Source of the DNA: Geovibrio ferrireducens
GTDB lineage: Bacteria; Chrysiogenota; Deferribacteres; Deferribacterales; Geovibrionaceae
NCBI RefSeq assembly: GCF_026226615.1
Contig: NZ_JAJAPB010000009.1
Coordinates: 1-64,000, forward strand
Direction: 5' to 3'
Length of the DNA stretch: 64,000 nt
This document shows, piece after piece, positions 13,884 through 23,398 of the stretch. Positions within the stretch are counted from its first letter, which is position 1; each line of letters opens with the position of its first letter. The notes below the pieces were generated by a model that had not been told where the DNA came from, ran no database searches, and was given only the letters and a program-made list of their open reading frames with translations. A program made the position numbers and the translations under genes.

Positions 13884-16112
13884 TCATAATTTTATATCGT
13901 CACCGTAAACATACCCGCAGACCTGTCCTAATGATATGCACCCGTCATTGGCGGGGATGCGTCCGTGGATGAGCGGGGTGAACCCTTTTTGGCGAAGCAG
14001 AGTCGTAACTCTTTTCAGCAAAAGCATATTCTGGAACACTCCGCCTGAGAGGGCAACGGTTTTTATTCCGTCTGCGTGTATTACGCATGCATCCGTGAGC
14101 ATGCGGGCAAACCCGTTGTGGAACCTTGCGGAGCATATGGAAGAATCCCTGCCGGAGGCGAGATCAGCGAACAGTCCGTCAAAGAGTCCTGCGGGGTTCA
14201 TGGGTTCGGTATGATAATAATCGGTGACTGTTTTGTCAGCCGCATATTCCAGCCTGATGGCAAGGTGAGCTTCGAAGTCGTTCTCTGCTATGCCCGAAAC
14301 CAGCGCTCCGGCAGCTTCAAAAAGCCTGCCGGTGCTTGAGGTTTCTATGGAGTTCAGACCCGTTTCCACCATTTTTTCGGTGAGTCTGAGTGCGGTCTGC
14401 ATTCCGGGAAACCTGCCGTAGAGGAAATCCGCGTATTTTTCAAGTCCGTATGACTTCATTGCAGAAACGAGCATCATGACAGGTTTCTTCGCCGCTGTGT
14501 CCATAGCAGGCTGCAAAATATAGGGAAGGTGAGCCGCACGTGTTACTTTTTTGTCTTTTCTGACAAATAGTTCTCCGCCCCATATTCTGTTGTCTGTTCC
14601 GAGTCCGGTTCCGTCAAGGATCAGGCCGAGGGCATCCTCTTTGTGTCCGTTTTCACCGAGGACAGCGTAAAAATGCGCAAGATGGTGCTGTAATGCGATG
14701 ACTTCCGCCCCGGTTTCTGCCGCATATCGGGTGCTGAAATAATCGGGGTGAAGGTCAGTAACCACTGTCTCAGGCTCAATGCCAAGAAGGTGCTTCATTT
14801 TCACCCATGTCTCGGTGTAGAAGTCCCTTGTTTCAGGGTTATCCAGATCGCCTATGTACTGGCTCGGAAACGCATAAGCACCTGATGCGAAGCATATCCC
14901 GTTCTTGAGATGCGCGCCCGCACCTGCAATCTGCCTGTCCGCCTCGAATGGGAGCATGACCGGATAAGGCGCAAAGCCCCGTGCACGGCGCAGAACATAG
15001 GGGAAACCTTCCGCCACGGCGACAACAGAATCATCCACTCTGTTGTGTATTGCTCTGTTATGATGGAGAAAATTGTCAGTGTAGTGTTTCAGCCTCTGCT
15101 CTGCGTCTGTTTTGTCAATGCAGATAGGCTCATCCCGCAGGTTGCCGCTGGTGGCTATTACGAAGTCAGTATTAAGGCGGCTCATAAGGAGCGCATGAAG
15201 CGGGGTATAGGCGGTCATTACTCCCACATTGCTCCCCATGGGGTTAACTGAACCGGAAAAGGGCGGGTTATCCCAGTCAAGAAGAAGAACCGGAGCCTGC
15301 GGACTTGAGATGATGTTCCGTTCGACGTCCGTCAGCGGGCGGTATTTCTCAAGGGTCTGAACATCCGCGCACATCACGGCAAAGGGCTTTTCACCCCTGC
15401 GCTTGAGTTCGCGGAGCCTTTTCACCGCCGTTTCATTCAGTGCGTCACATATGAGGTGATAACCGCCGAGGCCTTTCAGGGCGAGTATTCCGCCTGAGTT
15501 TACAGCGTCTGCCGCCCGGTTCAGCGCAGCATCACCCGCAAGCCCGAAGCCGTAAACCCCTGGGCCGCAGACTGAGCAGCAGTCCGGCTGAGCGTGAAAA
15601 CGCCTGTCTGTCGGATTTTTATATTCGGATGCGCACTCAGCGCACATGGCAAACTCTTTCATTGTGGTCATTCTGCGGTCATAGGGAATGGATTCGATTA
15701 TGGAGTATCTGGGGCCGCAGTTTGTGCAGTTTATGAACGGGTAATGATAACGTCTGTCTGCTGTGTCAAAAAGCTCCCTGCGGCAGTCAGGGCAGAGAGC
15801 CACATCCGGCGAAACAAGGGTTAGTCCGCCGCGGGTTTCGGATTCCCTGATCTCAAACCCTGTAAAGCCTTGCGCAGAACCTTCTGTTATTTCAACGGAA
15901 GCTATGTGAGATAATGGCGGGGCTAGTCTCCTGACATCCTCTGCAAACTTCCGGGCTACGGCATCAGAGCACTCAAGCCCGATCTCCACGCCTTCGGAGT
16001 TGTTAAGAACATAACCCCTGAGTTCACGCGCAGCGGCAAGGTTATAAACAAACGGGCGGAAGCCCACACCCTGCACAATTCCTTTGATTTTTATCAGGTA
16101 AGTATTTGTCAT
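13884..16112 (-). CDS. hypF: Carbamoyltransferase HypF ([NiFe]-hydrogenase maturation)
   Basis: 742 aa, full-length. Domains in order: acylphosphatase (residues 1-90, motif GIVQGVGFRPFVYN); two C4 zinc fingers (CPDCRRELF ... CTNCGPRYS and CAECASEY ... CSVCGP, about 108-185); YrdC-like carbamoyl-AMP domain (about 195-380); Kae1-like carbamoyl transfer domain with TDLHPDYFST and QHHLAHFYAV. HypF makes the CN ligand of the hydrogenase active site from carbamoyl phosphate. Its start overlaps trkH by 4 nt. No other hyp genes are in the window; the nickel importer at 1-3.5 kb fits the same enzyme class. Confidence 0.95.
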   Translation of the reverse strand: MTNTYLIKIKGIVQGVGFRPFVYNLAAARELRGYVLNNSEGVEIGLECSDAVARKFAEDVRRLAPPLSHIASVEITEGSAQGFTGFEIRESETRGGLTLVSPDVALCPDCRRELFDTADRRYHYPFINCTNCGPRYSIIESIPYDRRMTTMKEFAMCAECASEYKNPTDRRFHAQPDCCSVCGPGVYGFGLAGDAALNRAADAVNSGGILALKGLGGYHLICDALNETAVKRLRELKRRGEKPFAVMCADVQTLEKYRPLTDVERNIISSPQAPVLLLDWDNPPFSGSVNPMGSNVGVMTAYTPLHALLMSRLNTDFVIATSGNLRDEPICIDKTDAEQRLKHYTDNFLHHNRAIHNRVDDSVVAVAEGFPYVLRRARGFAPYPVMLPFEADRQIAGAGAHLKNGICFASGAYAFPSQYIGDLDNPETRDFYTETWVKMKHLLGIEPETVVTDLHPDYFSTRYAAETGAEVIALQHHLAHFYAVLGENGHKEDALGLILDGTGLGTDNRIWGGELFVRKDKKVTRAAHLPYILQPAMDTAAKKPVMMLVSAMKSYGLEKYADFLYGRFPGMQTALRLTEKMVETGLNSIETSSTGRLFEAAGALVSGIAENDFEAHLAIRLEYAADKTVTDYYHTEPMNPAGLFDGLFADLASGRDSSICSARFHNGFARMLTDACVIHADGIKTVALSGGVFQNMLLLKRVTTLLRQKGFTPLIHGRIPANDGCISLGQVCGYVYGDDIKL

Positions 16113-17560
16113 TTTTTCCAGAACATGGGCGTCAACAGCACGAACACGGTATAAAGCTCAAGCCTGCCCGCCATCATGGCGAAGCTGAGAATCCATTTAA
16201 CATGATCCGGCATAAAGGCATAGTTCTCCGCAGGCCCCACACCGCCGAAGCCCGGACCAATATTTCCAACTGTCGCTAGGGCAGCAGTAACCGAAGTAAG
16301 CAGGTCAATACCGGACGAGGCAAGGGCTATGGTTACCAGCAAAATTGTGGTCATATAAAGGAAGAAGAAACCGCTTATGGCGTAAACTATGTTTTTGCGC
16401 ACCGGGTAGCCGCTTATTTTCAGCACAAACACGCCTCTGGGGTGAACAAGGAACTTCATTTCATTGAACCCCTGCTTAAACAGTGTTGCGATCCTTATCA
16501 CCTTGATTCCGCCTGCTGTGGAGCCGGAGCAGCCGCCCACAAACATAAGGACAAGCAGCGTTACCTGCCCTAGATATGTCCAGTATTCATAATCAGCAGT
16601 GGCAAAACCTGTGGTGGTGAGAATGGACGCTGCCTGAAAGGATGCGTAACGTATGCTCTGCCATACGCTGTCATATATTTTCCCGTGCAGGCTGAAAGCG
16701 ATCAGCGCGCTGGCGGTCAGAAAAATAAGCAGATACGCCTTGAGCTCGGTATTGCGGAATAGCCCTTTGAAGTTGCCGCTCATAAGCCTGAAATGCAGAG
16801 TAAAGTTCATTCCGGCTATCACCATGAAAAGGGTGACCACGCCGTCTATATAAGCCGAGTCATAGTGCCCGACACTCAGGTTCTTTGTGGAAAAGCCGCC
16901 GGTTGCGAGAGTGCTGAAACTATGATTAAGGGCATCGAAAAAGGTCATTCCTCCGCAGACAAGCAGAAAAGTCTCAAGAGCGGTGAAACCCACATAAACA
17001 TACCACAGGTATTTTGCTGTTTCGGCTATCCTCGGTGTTATTTTATCCACCACGGGTCCGGGGGCCTCTGCCTGCATAAGCTGCATGCCGCCTATGCCAA
17101 GGAGGGGAAGGATGGCAACACCGAGAACAACAATGCCCATACCGCCCAGCCAGTGGGTGAGGGAGCGCCACAGAAGGAGTGATTTAGGCATTTTCTCTAT
17201 ATCTGTCAGTATAGTCGCTCCGGTTGTGGAGAACCCGGACATGGTTTCAAAAATTGCGTCTGTCACAGTGAGCATTCCCCCGTCAAAGATATACGGAAAT
17301 GCCGCGACAGTGGAGGCGACCATCCAACTCAGGGTGACAACAAGGAGCCCGTCTCTGGTGGAGAGGGTTTTCTGCCTCTCGTGCCTGAAAACAAAGAGTA
17401 TGCCCATGCTTATGCAGCCGCTGATGGCGATGGAAAGCAGAAAGCTCTGAACCGCCGCCCACTCCTCATAATAAGCGCCGACTCCGGCACAGAGAAGCAG
17501 GAAGAAATCCAGAATAAGTATAAGAACCGAAACGGTTTTGAAGATTACCTTGAAATGCAT
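16109..17560 (-). CDS. trkH: Trk-type potassium channel subunit TrkH
   Basis: 483 aa membrane protein with the four pore-loop repeats of the Trk/Ktr family: GFSTTGATI (about residue 112), LATGGFSTKN (218), LTTTGFATAD (314) and ATVGNIGPGF (433). The filter Gly of each loop is present. It conducts K+ under control of the TrkA ring encoded directly upstream (5-nt gap). It is followed by hypF with a 4-nt overlap; co-transcription of K+ uptake with hydrogenase maturation is probably just packing. Confidence 0.92.
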   Translation of the reverse strand: MHFKVIFKTVSVLILILDFFLLLCAGVGAYYEEWAAVQSFLLSIAISGCISMGILFVFRHERQKTLSTRDGLLVVTLSWMVASTVAAFPYIFDGGMLTVTDAIFETMSGFSTTGATILTDIEKMPKSLLLWRSLTHWLGGMGIVVLGVAILPLLGIGGMQLMQAEAPGPVVDKITPRIAETAKYLWYVYVGFTALETFLLVCGGMTFFDALNHSFSTLATGGFSTKNLSVGHYDSAYIDGVVTLFMVIAGMNFTLHFRLMSGNFKGLFRNTELKAYLLIFLTASALIAFSLHGKIYDSVWQSIRYASFQAASILTTTGFATADYEYWTYLGQVTLLVLMFVGGCSGSTAGGIKVIRIATLFKQGFNEMKFLVHPRGVFVLKISGYPVRKNIVYAISGFFFLYMTTILLVTIALASSGIDLLTSVTAALATVGNIGPGFGGVGPAENYAFMPDHVKWILSFAMMAGRLELYTVFVLLTPMFWKK

Positions 17561-17564
17561 GAAA

Positions 17565-18905
17565 TCAGCCGGAGAACATCTCTGACAGAGCCGAGGAAGC
17601 TTCTTTCACGGAGAATGTCACAATTCTGTCCTTTTCAGCGAAAACAAAATTACCGTCAGGGATGAGGTGCTTAGAGCCTCTGGAAACAGCCGCCACAACT
17701 GAACCTGCGGGGAATCTGGTATCTTTCAGAGTCTTCCCGCAGAGTTCGTTATTAGGCGAAAGGCTGAACTCCGTAACCTCTGCTCTGCCGTCAAAAATTT
17801 TGAAGACATTGAGAATACTCCCCTGACGCATGAACTTGAGAATAGCATTTACCGAGCTTATCTTCGGGCTCACAGTGGCGTTCAGCCCAAGCTCAGCGGA
17901 GATATGCAGATAGTTTGTCTTGTTTACCAGAGCTATGGCTTTCTTGACACCGAGGGATTTGGCATAGATTGCGGTGAGGATATTAAGCTCCTCGTTGCTT
18001 GTGGTGGTGACTATGAGATCGTTGTCCGCAAAATCCTCATCCTCAAAGACACTTTTGTCTGATATATCCCCGTTTATGACCAATGCGCCGGGGAAATCGG
18101 AGGCAATTTTCTTGCAGAGTTCGTAATCCCTGTCCACAACCTTCACTCTGCGGCCAAGCTGGAGAAGCTTCTCCGTGACATACCTGCCCATTCTGCCCGC
18201 ACCGACTATGACCACGGTCTTTATGCGTTTTTTGGGCGTTCCTATTTTAACGAGGATTTTCTCAAAGGTAGAGACTGAGGCGACGATAAAAACGTGATCC
18301 CCTTCTGTGATAACAGTTTCGCCGGACGGAATTATTATTTCGTCCTCACGGATTATTCCCGCAACGATGAACTCCTCTCTGAGGGAGCCTTTTATCTCTT
18401 TGAGCTTTTTGCCAATGAGGAAATGTTCATCATCCATGTATATGTCACGAAGCTGTATTTCGCTGTCATCAAAGCTGAAAATGTCGCTGGTCGCACCATG
18501 CTGAATATTGTTTATGATAGCTTTTGCTGCCTCTATTTCGGGGTTGACTATATAATCCACCCCGTAGCCGCCGCTGAATATGCGGGTTCCGGTATATTTG
18601 AGACTCTTTACACGGGCAATTTTCAGCGGAACATTAAACTCACTGGCCACAACGAAGCAGCTTATCATGTTCACTTCATCGGAATCCGTGGCGGAAATAA
18701 AGGCGGATGCTCTGGCAAGCCCCGCCTCTTTCAGTACTTCAATGTTGGTTGCGTCATCATTTATCACCATGCAGTCAAGGTGATTGGAAGCGTGTTTCGC
18801 ACGCTCCTTGTCACGCTCGATAACTACCACATCGCGGTTTTCAAGTATAAGCTGCTCGGCAATGTGGAACCCCACCTCGCCTGCGCCTGCAATGAAGATC
18901 TTCAT
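17565..18905 (-). CDS. trkA: Trk potassium uptake regulatory protein TrkA
   Basis: 446 aa with two RCK modules, each an NAD-binding Rossmann fold (GAGEVGFHIAEQL at residue 7; VGAGRMGRYVTEKL near 230) followed by a TrkA-C domain. Forms the cytosolic gating ring for TrkH. The gene pair trkA-trkH has a 4-nt gap. Length and layout are standard. Confidence 0.93.
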   Translation of the reverse strand: MKIFIAGAGEVGFHIAEQLILENRDVVVIERDKERAKHASNHLDCMVINDDATNIEVLKEAGLARASAFISATDSDEVNMISCFVVASEFNVPLKIARVKSLKYTGTRIFSGGYGVDYIVNPEIEAAKAIINNIQHGATSDIFSFDDSEIQLRDIYMDDEHFLIGKKLKEIKGSLREEFIVAGIIREDEIIIPSGETVITEGDHVFIVASVSTFEKILVKIGTPKKRIKTVVIVGAGRMGRYVTEKLLQLGRRVKVVDRDYELCKKIASDFPGALVINGDISDKSVFEDEDFADNDLIVTTTSNEELNILTAIYAKSLGVKKAIALVNKTNYLHISAELGLNATVSPKISSVNAILKFMRQGSILNVFKIFDGRAEVTEFSLSPNNELCGKTLKDTRFPAGSVVAAVSRGSKHLIPDGNFVFAEKDRIVTFSVKEASSALSEMFSG

Positions 18906-18914
18906 TAATTCTGC

Positions 18915-19895
18915 CTACTGAACAAGCATTGCCTCGGCTATTTTCATGTACTGGGTACGCTCAAAGCCCATGTGCTCCCCTGCGTTCTTCTTGGATGCAA
19001 GGCCGCGTATATCTGCGAGGGATGCTTTTTTGCGGAGTTCAAGCCACTGGTCAACCTCTTCGAGTATTGCGGAGATCCGCCCGAAGCCGTTTTTATAAAC
19101 CTCTGAAACCATCTGCACGGCGGAAGCGCCCGCAAGTATATGCTGAAGAACCGCTGAGGCGGTGTGCACGCCCGTGGATGAGCTCACATTTACGCCAAGC
19201 TGGGTGGTTATCACGGAGACCCAGCGCAGAACGTTGTAAGTTTCGTTCTCGGTACTGTAGTAGTGTACGGGTTTGAGTTTCAGCGTATCGGTGTCTATTG
19301 CCATCTGGTAATATCTGTTGAAGAGGGTGAGGCTGTCCGCACCGGCTTCCTTAAGCTTTGCCGCCATATAGGGGATTGAGGTGAAGTTGGGGCCTATTTT
19401 AACCGCAACGGGTATCTTCACCTCGGCCTTCACAGCCTTTACGGTGTCTATGTATCTCTGCTCGACCTCTCTGGGGTCATCAGTGATGCTGAACGGAACA
19501 TAGGCTATGTTAAGCTCCACAGCGTCAGCCCCTGCGTTTTCTATGTCCTTGGCGAAGCCTGCCCACCATTTGCCGCCCATGCAGTTTATGCTGGCGATAA
19601 CGGGAATCTGCACGGCTTTTTTCGTTTTTTCTATAGTTTCGGTGTACCCTTTTGTTCCGTAAACCATCAGGGCATCTTTCATTATGTATTCGTAGGCTTC
19701 AGGGTGAAAGCTGTCGGAGTAGCCCACATCCCCCTGCCTGAGTTCTTCCTCGAAAAGAGATTTGAGAATAACGGCGCCCGCCCCTTCGTTTTCCGCCGCT
19801 TTCATATTTTCAGTGGTTTTGGACATGGTGGAGCTTCCGAGAATTATCGGGCTTTTCAGCTTGAGCCCCATGTAGTTCACGCTTAAATCAGCCAT
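18915..19895 (-). CDS. Dihydroorotate dehydrogenase-like FMN protein
   Basis: 326 aa TIM-barrel protein beginning MADLSVNYMGLKLKSPIILG, the family N-terminus. FMN-binding segments such as KIGPNFTSIPYMAAKLKEAG and the glycine-rich SSTGVHTASAVLQHILAGAS are recognisable. The catalytic region typical of PyrD (NISCPN) is replaced by ELNIAYVPFS, so this is the 'PyrD-like' group whose substrate is not established, not the pyrimidine enzyme. A 9-nt gap separates it from trkA. Confidence 0.82.
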   Translation of the reverse strand: MADLSVNYMGLKLKSPIILGSSTMSKTTENMKAAENEGAGAVILKSLFEEELRQGDVGYSDSFHPEAYEYIMKDALMVYGTKGYTETIEKTKKAVQIPVIASINCMGGKWWAGFAKDIENAGADAVELNIAYVPFSITDDPREVEQRYIDTVKAVKAEVKIPVAVKIGPNFTSIPYMAAKLKEAGADSLTLFNRYYQMAIDTDTLKLKPVHYYSTENETYNVLRWVSVITTQLGVNVSSSTGVHTASAVLQHILAGASAVQMVSEVYKNGFGRISAILEEVDQWLELRKKASLADIRGLASKKNAGEHMGFERTQYMKIAEAMLVQ

Positions 19896-20027
19896 AGTTC
19901 CTTCCTTAAATGAGTTTTTCAGGTAATTTTATTATATTGTGTTATGAACAGTAAAGCCAGAAATACCGTATGAAAATACAGTTAGCATCAGCATCACATC
20001 CGCAGTGAAGGATCTCAAAAGAATACT

Positions 20028-20060
20028 GAGAGATTCTTCGGCCGCAGCCTCAGAATGACA
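20028..20060. repeat. Short dispersed repeat, GAGATTCTTC...CAGAATGACA type
   Basis: Reverse-oriented relative of 200-229, in the 465-nt gap between the dihydroorotate dehydrogenase-like gene and ftsK. That gap holds this repeat, the hairpin at 20130 and the structured repeat at 20230-20361; no coding sequence is visible in it. Confidence 0.5.
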
Positions 20061-20129
20061 GCATCGGCACTTAAAAAAATTATAGAAATTATTCAAAAAC
20101 CCGCGAAGCAAGTGAGTTTTTGAAGGGTC

Positions 20130-20162
20130 TAAGGGAAACTTTGTTCCAAAAAGTTTCCCTTA
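20130..20162. terminator. Perfect 13-bp hairpin, candidate terminator
   Basis: TAAGGGAAACTTT (20130-20142), loop GTTCCAA, AAAGTTTCCCTTA (20150-20162). The hairpin at 36299-36330 keeps this loop (read on the minus strand) but has a changed stem base (C-G closing). It lies downstream of ftsK. Confidence 0.55.
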
Positions 20163-20229
20163 AATTAAAAACCCAAAGTCAGTTTTTACTTTCGGGAATA
20201 ATCCGCAGGAGCAAATGAGTTTTTGCGGC

Positions 20230-20361
20230 GCATTCCCTTCCATGGGAATGCTAATCTGTCTTGCCGGAATAATCCGCACATCCTGTCGGATTATTCTACA
20301 CGCTCGCGCCGTGGTAAACACGGCTTCGCTCCGCACGGCGCATTCCCTTCCATGGGAATGC
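20230..20361 (+). repeat. Structured variable-stem repeat, copy 5, with duplicated H2
   Basis: H2 GCATTCCC, loop TTCCAT, GGGAATGC at 20230-20251 and again, identical, at 20340-20361. Between them: H0 GAATAATCCG, loop CACATCCTGT, CGGATTATTC (20267-20296); box B (20298-20308); H1 GCCGTG, loop GTAAA, CACGGC (20308-20324); box C CTTCGCTCCGCACGGCG (20324-20340). The last base of the second H2 is the first base of the ftsK stop codon complement. This is the clearest copy. Confidence 0.85.
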
Positions 20362-22616
20362 TAATCCTTCCTGATAACTTCTCTGGGTTTGGATGTTCCG
20401 TCGGACGGGGCAACTATGCCTTTTTGTTCCATTATTTCGACGATGCGGGCTGCGCGGTTGTAGCCTATGCGCAGGTAGCGCTGTATCATGGATATGGAGG
20501 CGAAGCCCTTCTGTCTGACCAGTTCCAGCGCCTCGAAGTATTTGTCGTCTATTTCCGCTTCGTCTATCTCGTCAAATCCCGCTTCCTCATCCTTTACCAG
20601 ATCCATGTTGTATTCCGGTTCGCCGAGGGTTTTGAGGTGTTCCGTTATCCTGCCGACCTCATCATCACTGACGAAACAGCCGTGGACACGGACAGTTTCG
20701 CTTGTTCCGGGCGGGATGAAGAGGCTGTCGCCCCTGCCGAGGAGGAGTTCCGCGCCGTTGGAATCGATGATTGTTCTGGAATCTATCTTTGATGAAACCT
20801 TAAACGAGAGTCTGGCGGGCATGTTCGCCTTGATGATGCCTGTTATAACGTTAACTGAAGGCCTCTGCGTGGCGAGAATCAGGTGTATGCCCACTGCACG
20901 CGCCATCTGTGCTATGCGGATGATCGACTGCTCCACCTCTTTGCCCGCAACCATCATCAGGTCGGCGAACTCATCCACAACCACTATGAGATAAGGCATT
21001 TTCGGATGTCCGTCAGAGACGGACTTCTGGTTGTAGGAGTCTATATTTCTCACCTTGCTTTCTGCAAGGAGGCTGTAGCGGGATTCCATCTCCTGCACAA
21101 CGTTTTTGAGAACAGTAGCCGCCTTGCGCACATCCACCACAACCGGTGCTGCGAGGTGGGGTATCCCTTCGTATATGCTGAGCTCCACCATTTTCGGGTC
21201 GATCATGACAAACTTCACCATCTGGGGTGATGACTTATACAGAACGGAGCAGATCATGGCGTTCACAGAGACTGATTTGCCGCTGCCTGTTGTGCCCGCT
21301 ATGAGCAGGTGGGGCATTTTTGTAAGGTCTGAGATGTACGGCTTGCCGGAAGCATCCTTCCCCATGGCAAAAGTCAGCGGTGACTGGCTTTCTGCGAATT
21401 TCACTGAAGTGAGCAGTTCGCTCAGCACCACTGATTCCCTGTTCTCGTTGGGAAGCTCTATCCCCACCACGGACTTGCCGGGGATGGGGGCTATTATCCT
21501 CACGCTGAGGGCGCTCATGGCGAGAGCCAGATCATCAGAGAGGTTTGCTATCTTGTTTATTTTGATTCCGGGTGCGGGTTCAAACTCGAAGAGGGTTACC
21601 ACGGGGCCCGGACGTATCTCCCGCACTTTGCCCAGAACGCCGAAATCCTTAAGCTTCTGCTCAAGTATAGCGGCTTTGTGCTTAAGTTCCTCGTCAGATT
21701 CGCCGCGCACCTTGCCGGACGGCTTGTCCAGCAGGCTTAACGGAACATCGTACTTAACGCTTGTCTGCTCCACTGTTTCCTTGGGCTTGATGTCTATACC
21801 GTTTGCGGGAAATGATGCTGGTTCAAATAATTCTTCCTCAGCCTCTTCTGCGGCAGAGAAAACAGGCTCCTCTTCGGGTTCCGCCTGTTTGAAGTACTCA
21901 TCCCCCAGAGGCTTGGTGACAGGCACATAGCCCTCGTCAGGCTCCTCATATATTCCGCCGCCGGAGTTCTCCGCCTCAGCGGTTTCAACTGTACGTCTTG
22001 GGTTGATGAACATTCCTCTGAGCCCTTTGCTCCCTGTTCCTTCCTTAACTCCGGTTTTAACACGGAGAAAGGCCTGTTTCATGTCGCTGAGGGTCACGGC
22101 GAAGAAAACCATAAATGAGATAACAAGCAGGAAAAAGGCAGCAATCATCCCCCCCGCCTTGCCGAGGAGAGAGACAAGAATATCAGACGATGCCTTGCCG
22201 GAGATGCCTCCTGTGTACTGGGATTCGAAGAAAAAGTCATGCCCGCCGAAAAAGCCTGACATGACAGAAAGCAGAAAAACGAAAACCGTCATGGCAATGA
22301 ATGAGTAAACAGCGCTGAAACGCCCTTCCTCCCTGCCGCTTCTCAGCAGATACAGCCTGTACACTGTGCCGGTGAAAAACACAGGGATGCACAAAGCAGC
22401 CCATCCGAAAAAGCTTCCGGCAAGATCCGCAAAATAGGCTCCGCTTTTGCCGAAGAGGTTATTCACTCTCAGCTCATAGTCACTGAAAATTATGTGGGAA
22501 AACGACGGATCGGACGGAGAGTAGGAGTATATGGACAGCGTCAGAAAAATCAGCGCAGCTATGCTCAGCAGAAAAATTATGTCAAGCGGCAGGCTCTTTT
22601 TGCTTTCTACATCCAT
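20361..22616 (-). CDS. ftsK: DNA translocase FtsK/SpoIIIE
   Basis: 751 aa. Four or five N-terminal membrane helices (about residues 12-190), a short acidic linker (200-290), then the hexameric motor with Walker A IAGTTGSGKSVSV (about 438) and Walker B YLIVVVDEFADLMM. The C-terminal gamma winged helix is intact (RIGYNRAARIVEIMEQKGIV), which recognises KOPS-like sequences. Clears chromosome dimers at the septum. The start overlaps the uppP end by 10 nt. Confidence 0.94.
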   Translation of the reverse strand: MDVESKKSLPLDIIFLLSIAALIFLTLSIYSYSPSDPSFSHIIFSDYELRVNNLFGKSGAYFADLAGSFFGWAALCIPVFFTGTVYRLYLLRSGREEGRFSAVYSFIAMTVFVFLLSVMSGFFGGHDFFFESQYTGGISGKASSDILVSLLGKAGGMIAAFFLLVISFMVFFAVTLSDMKQAFLRVKTGVKEGTGSKGLRGMFINPRRTVETAEAENSGGGIYEEPDEGYVPVTKPLGDEYFKQAEPEEEPVFSAAEEAEEELFEPASFPANGIDIKPKETVEQTSVKYDVPLSLLDKPSGKVRGESDEELKHKAAILEQKLKDFGVLGKVREIRPGPVVTLFEFEPAPGIKINKIANLSDDLALAMSALSVRIIAPIPGKSVVGIELPNENRESVVLSELLTSVKFAESQSPLTFAMGKDASGKPYISDLTKMPHLLIAGTTGSGKSVSVNAMICSVLYKSSPQMVKFVMIDPKMVELSIYEGIPHLAAPVVVDVRKAATVLKNVVQEMESRYSLLAESKVRNIDSYNQKSVSDGHPKMPYLIVVVDEFADLMMVAGKEVEQSIIRIAQMARAVGIHLILATQRPSVNVITGIIKANMPARLSFKVSSKIDSRTIIDSNGAELLLGRGDSLFIPPGTSETVRVHGCFVSDDEVGRITEHLKTLGEPEYNMDLVKDEEAGFDEIDEAEIDDKYFEALELVRQKGFASISMIQRYLRIGYNRAARIVEIMEQKGIVAPSDGTSKPREVIRKD

Positions 22617-23398
22617 ATTATAGCTGTTATCCCCAGTATGAGGCAGTAAAGGGCGAATACTTTAAGGTTCGCCTTCTTTATAAAATATACCATAAAGCTT
22701 ATGGCGAAAAGACCGCTTATAAAAGCCGCCAGCATCCCCGCACCGTAAGCGGGAAGCTGCTCAACGGGCAGAGTTTCCAGATGACGCACCTGAAGCAGCG
22801 CAGCGCCGAATATCGCGGGAACTGACATAAGGAAGGAGAATTCCGCAATATCCTCCCTTTTTACTCCGAGGAAAAGCCCCGCAGCCACTGTAGAGCCTGA
22901 GCGGGATATGCCCGGAATAACCGCTATACCCTGCACTATGCCGATTACAAATGACTGTGGCAGGGTGAGTTCGCCTCTGGGCTTCATTTTATCCGAGAAA
23001 ACAAGAAGCAGCGACGTGAGTATAAGGAAATACCCCACAACCGAAGGGGTGGTAAAAAAATGCTCAGCCGATTTCTCAAGGGAAAGCCCGATTATTGCCG
23101 TGGGAATGCTGGCTATAACTATTCCCCAGAGAAAGTTTTTATTCTGATAATAAGTTATCCTGTGCTGCTGAAAAAATATGCCGAAAAAAGCCAGCATAAG
23201 GTTCTTCACTCTTTCCCGGAAGTAAAGGAGAACGGCGAAAAGTGTTCCCAGATGCAGCAATGTGTCAAAAAGAAGCCCCGGCTGGGAAAACCCGCTCATA
23301 AGGGACTGGGCAAGCACAAGATGCCCTGAACTGCTTACGGGGAGAAACTCTGTGAGCCCCTGAATAATCCCAAGCAGAACAGCCATTCCTGTTGTCAT
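22607..23398 (-). CDS. uppP: Undecaprenyl-diphosphatase UppP (BacA)
   Basis: 263 aa integral membrane enzyme. Both family motifs are seen: QGLTEFLPVSSSGHLVLA (residues 14-31) and PGISRSGSTVAAGL (about 162-175), carrying the catalytic Glu, Ser, His and Arg. It recycles undecaprenyl pyrophosphate for cell-wall synthesis. Its start abuts the RNase J stop directly, so co-transcription is likely. Confidence 0.94.
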   Translation of the reverse strand: MTTGMAVLLGIIQGLTEFLPVSSSGHLVLAQSLMSGFSQPGLLFDTLLHLGTLFAVLLYFRERVKNLMLAFFGIFFQQHRITYYQNKNFLWGIVIASIPTAIIGLSLEKSAEHFFTTPSVVGYFLILTSLLLVFSDKMKPRGELTLPQSFVIGIVQGIAVIPGISRSGSTVAAGLFLGVKREDIAEFSFLMSVPAIFGAALLQVRHLETLPVEQLPAYGAGMLAAFISGLFAISFMVYFIKKANLKVFALYCLILGITAIIWM

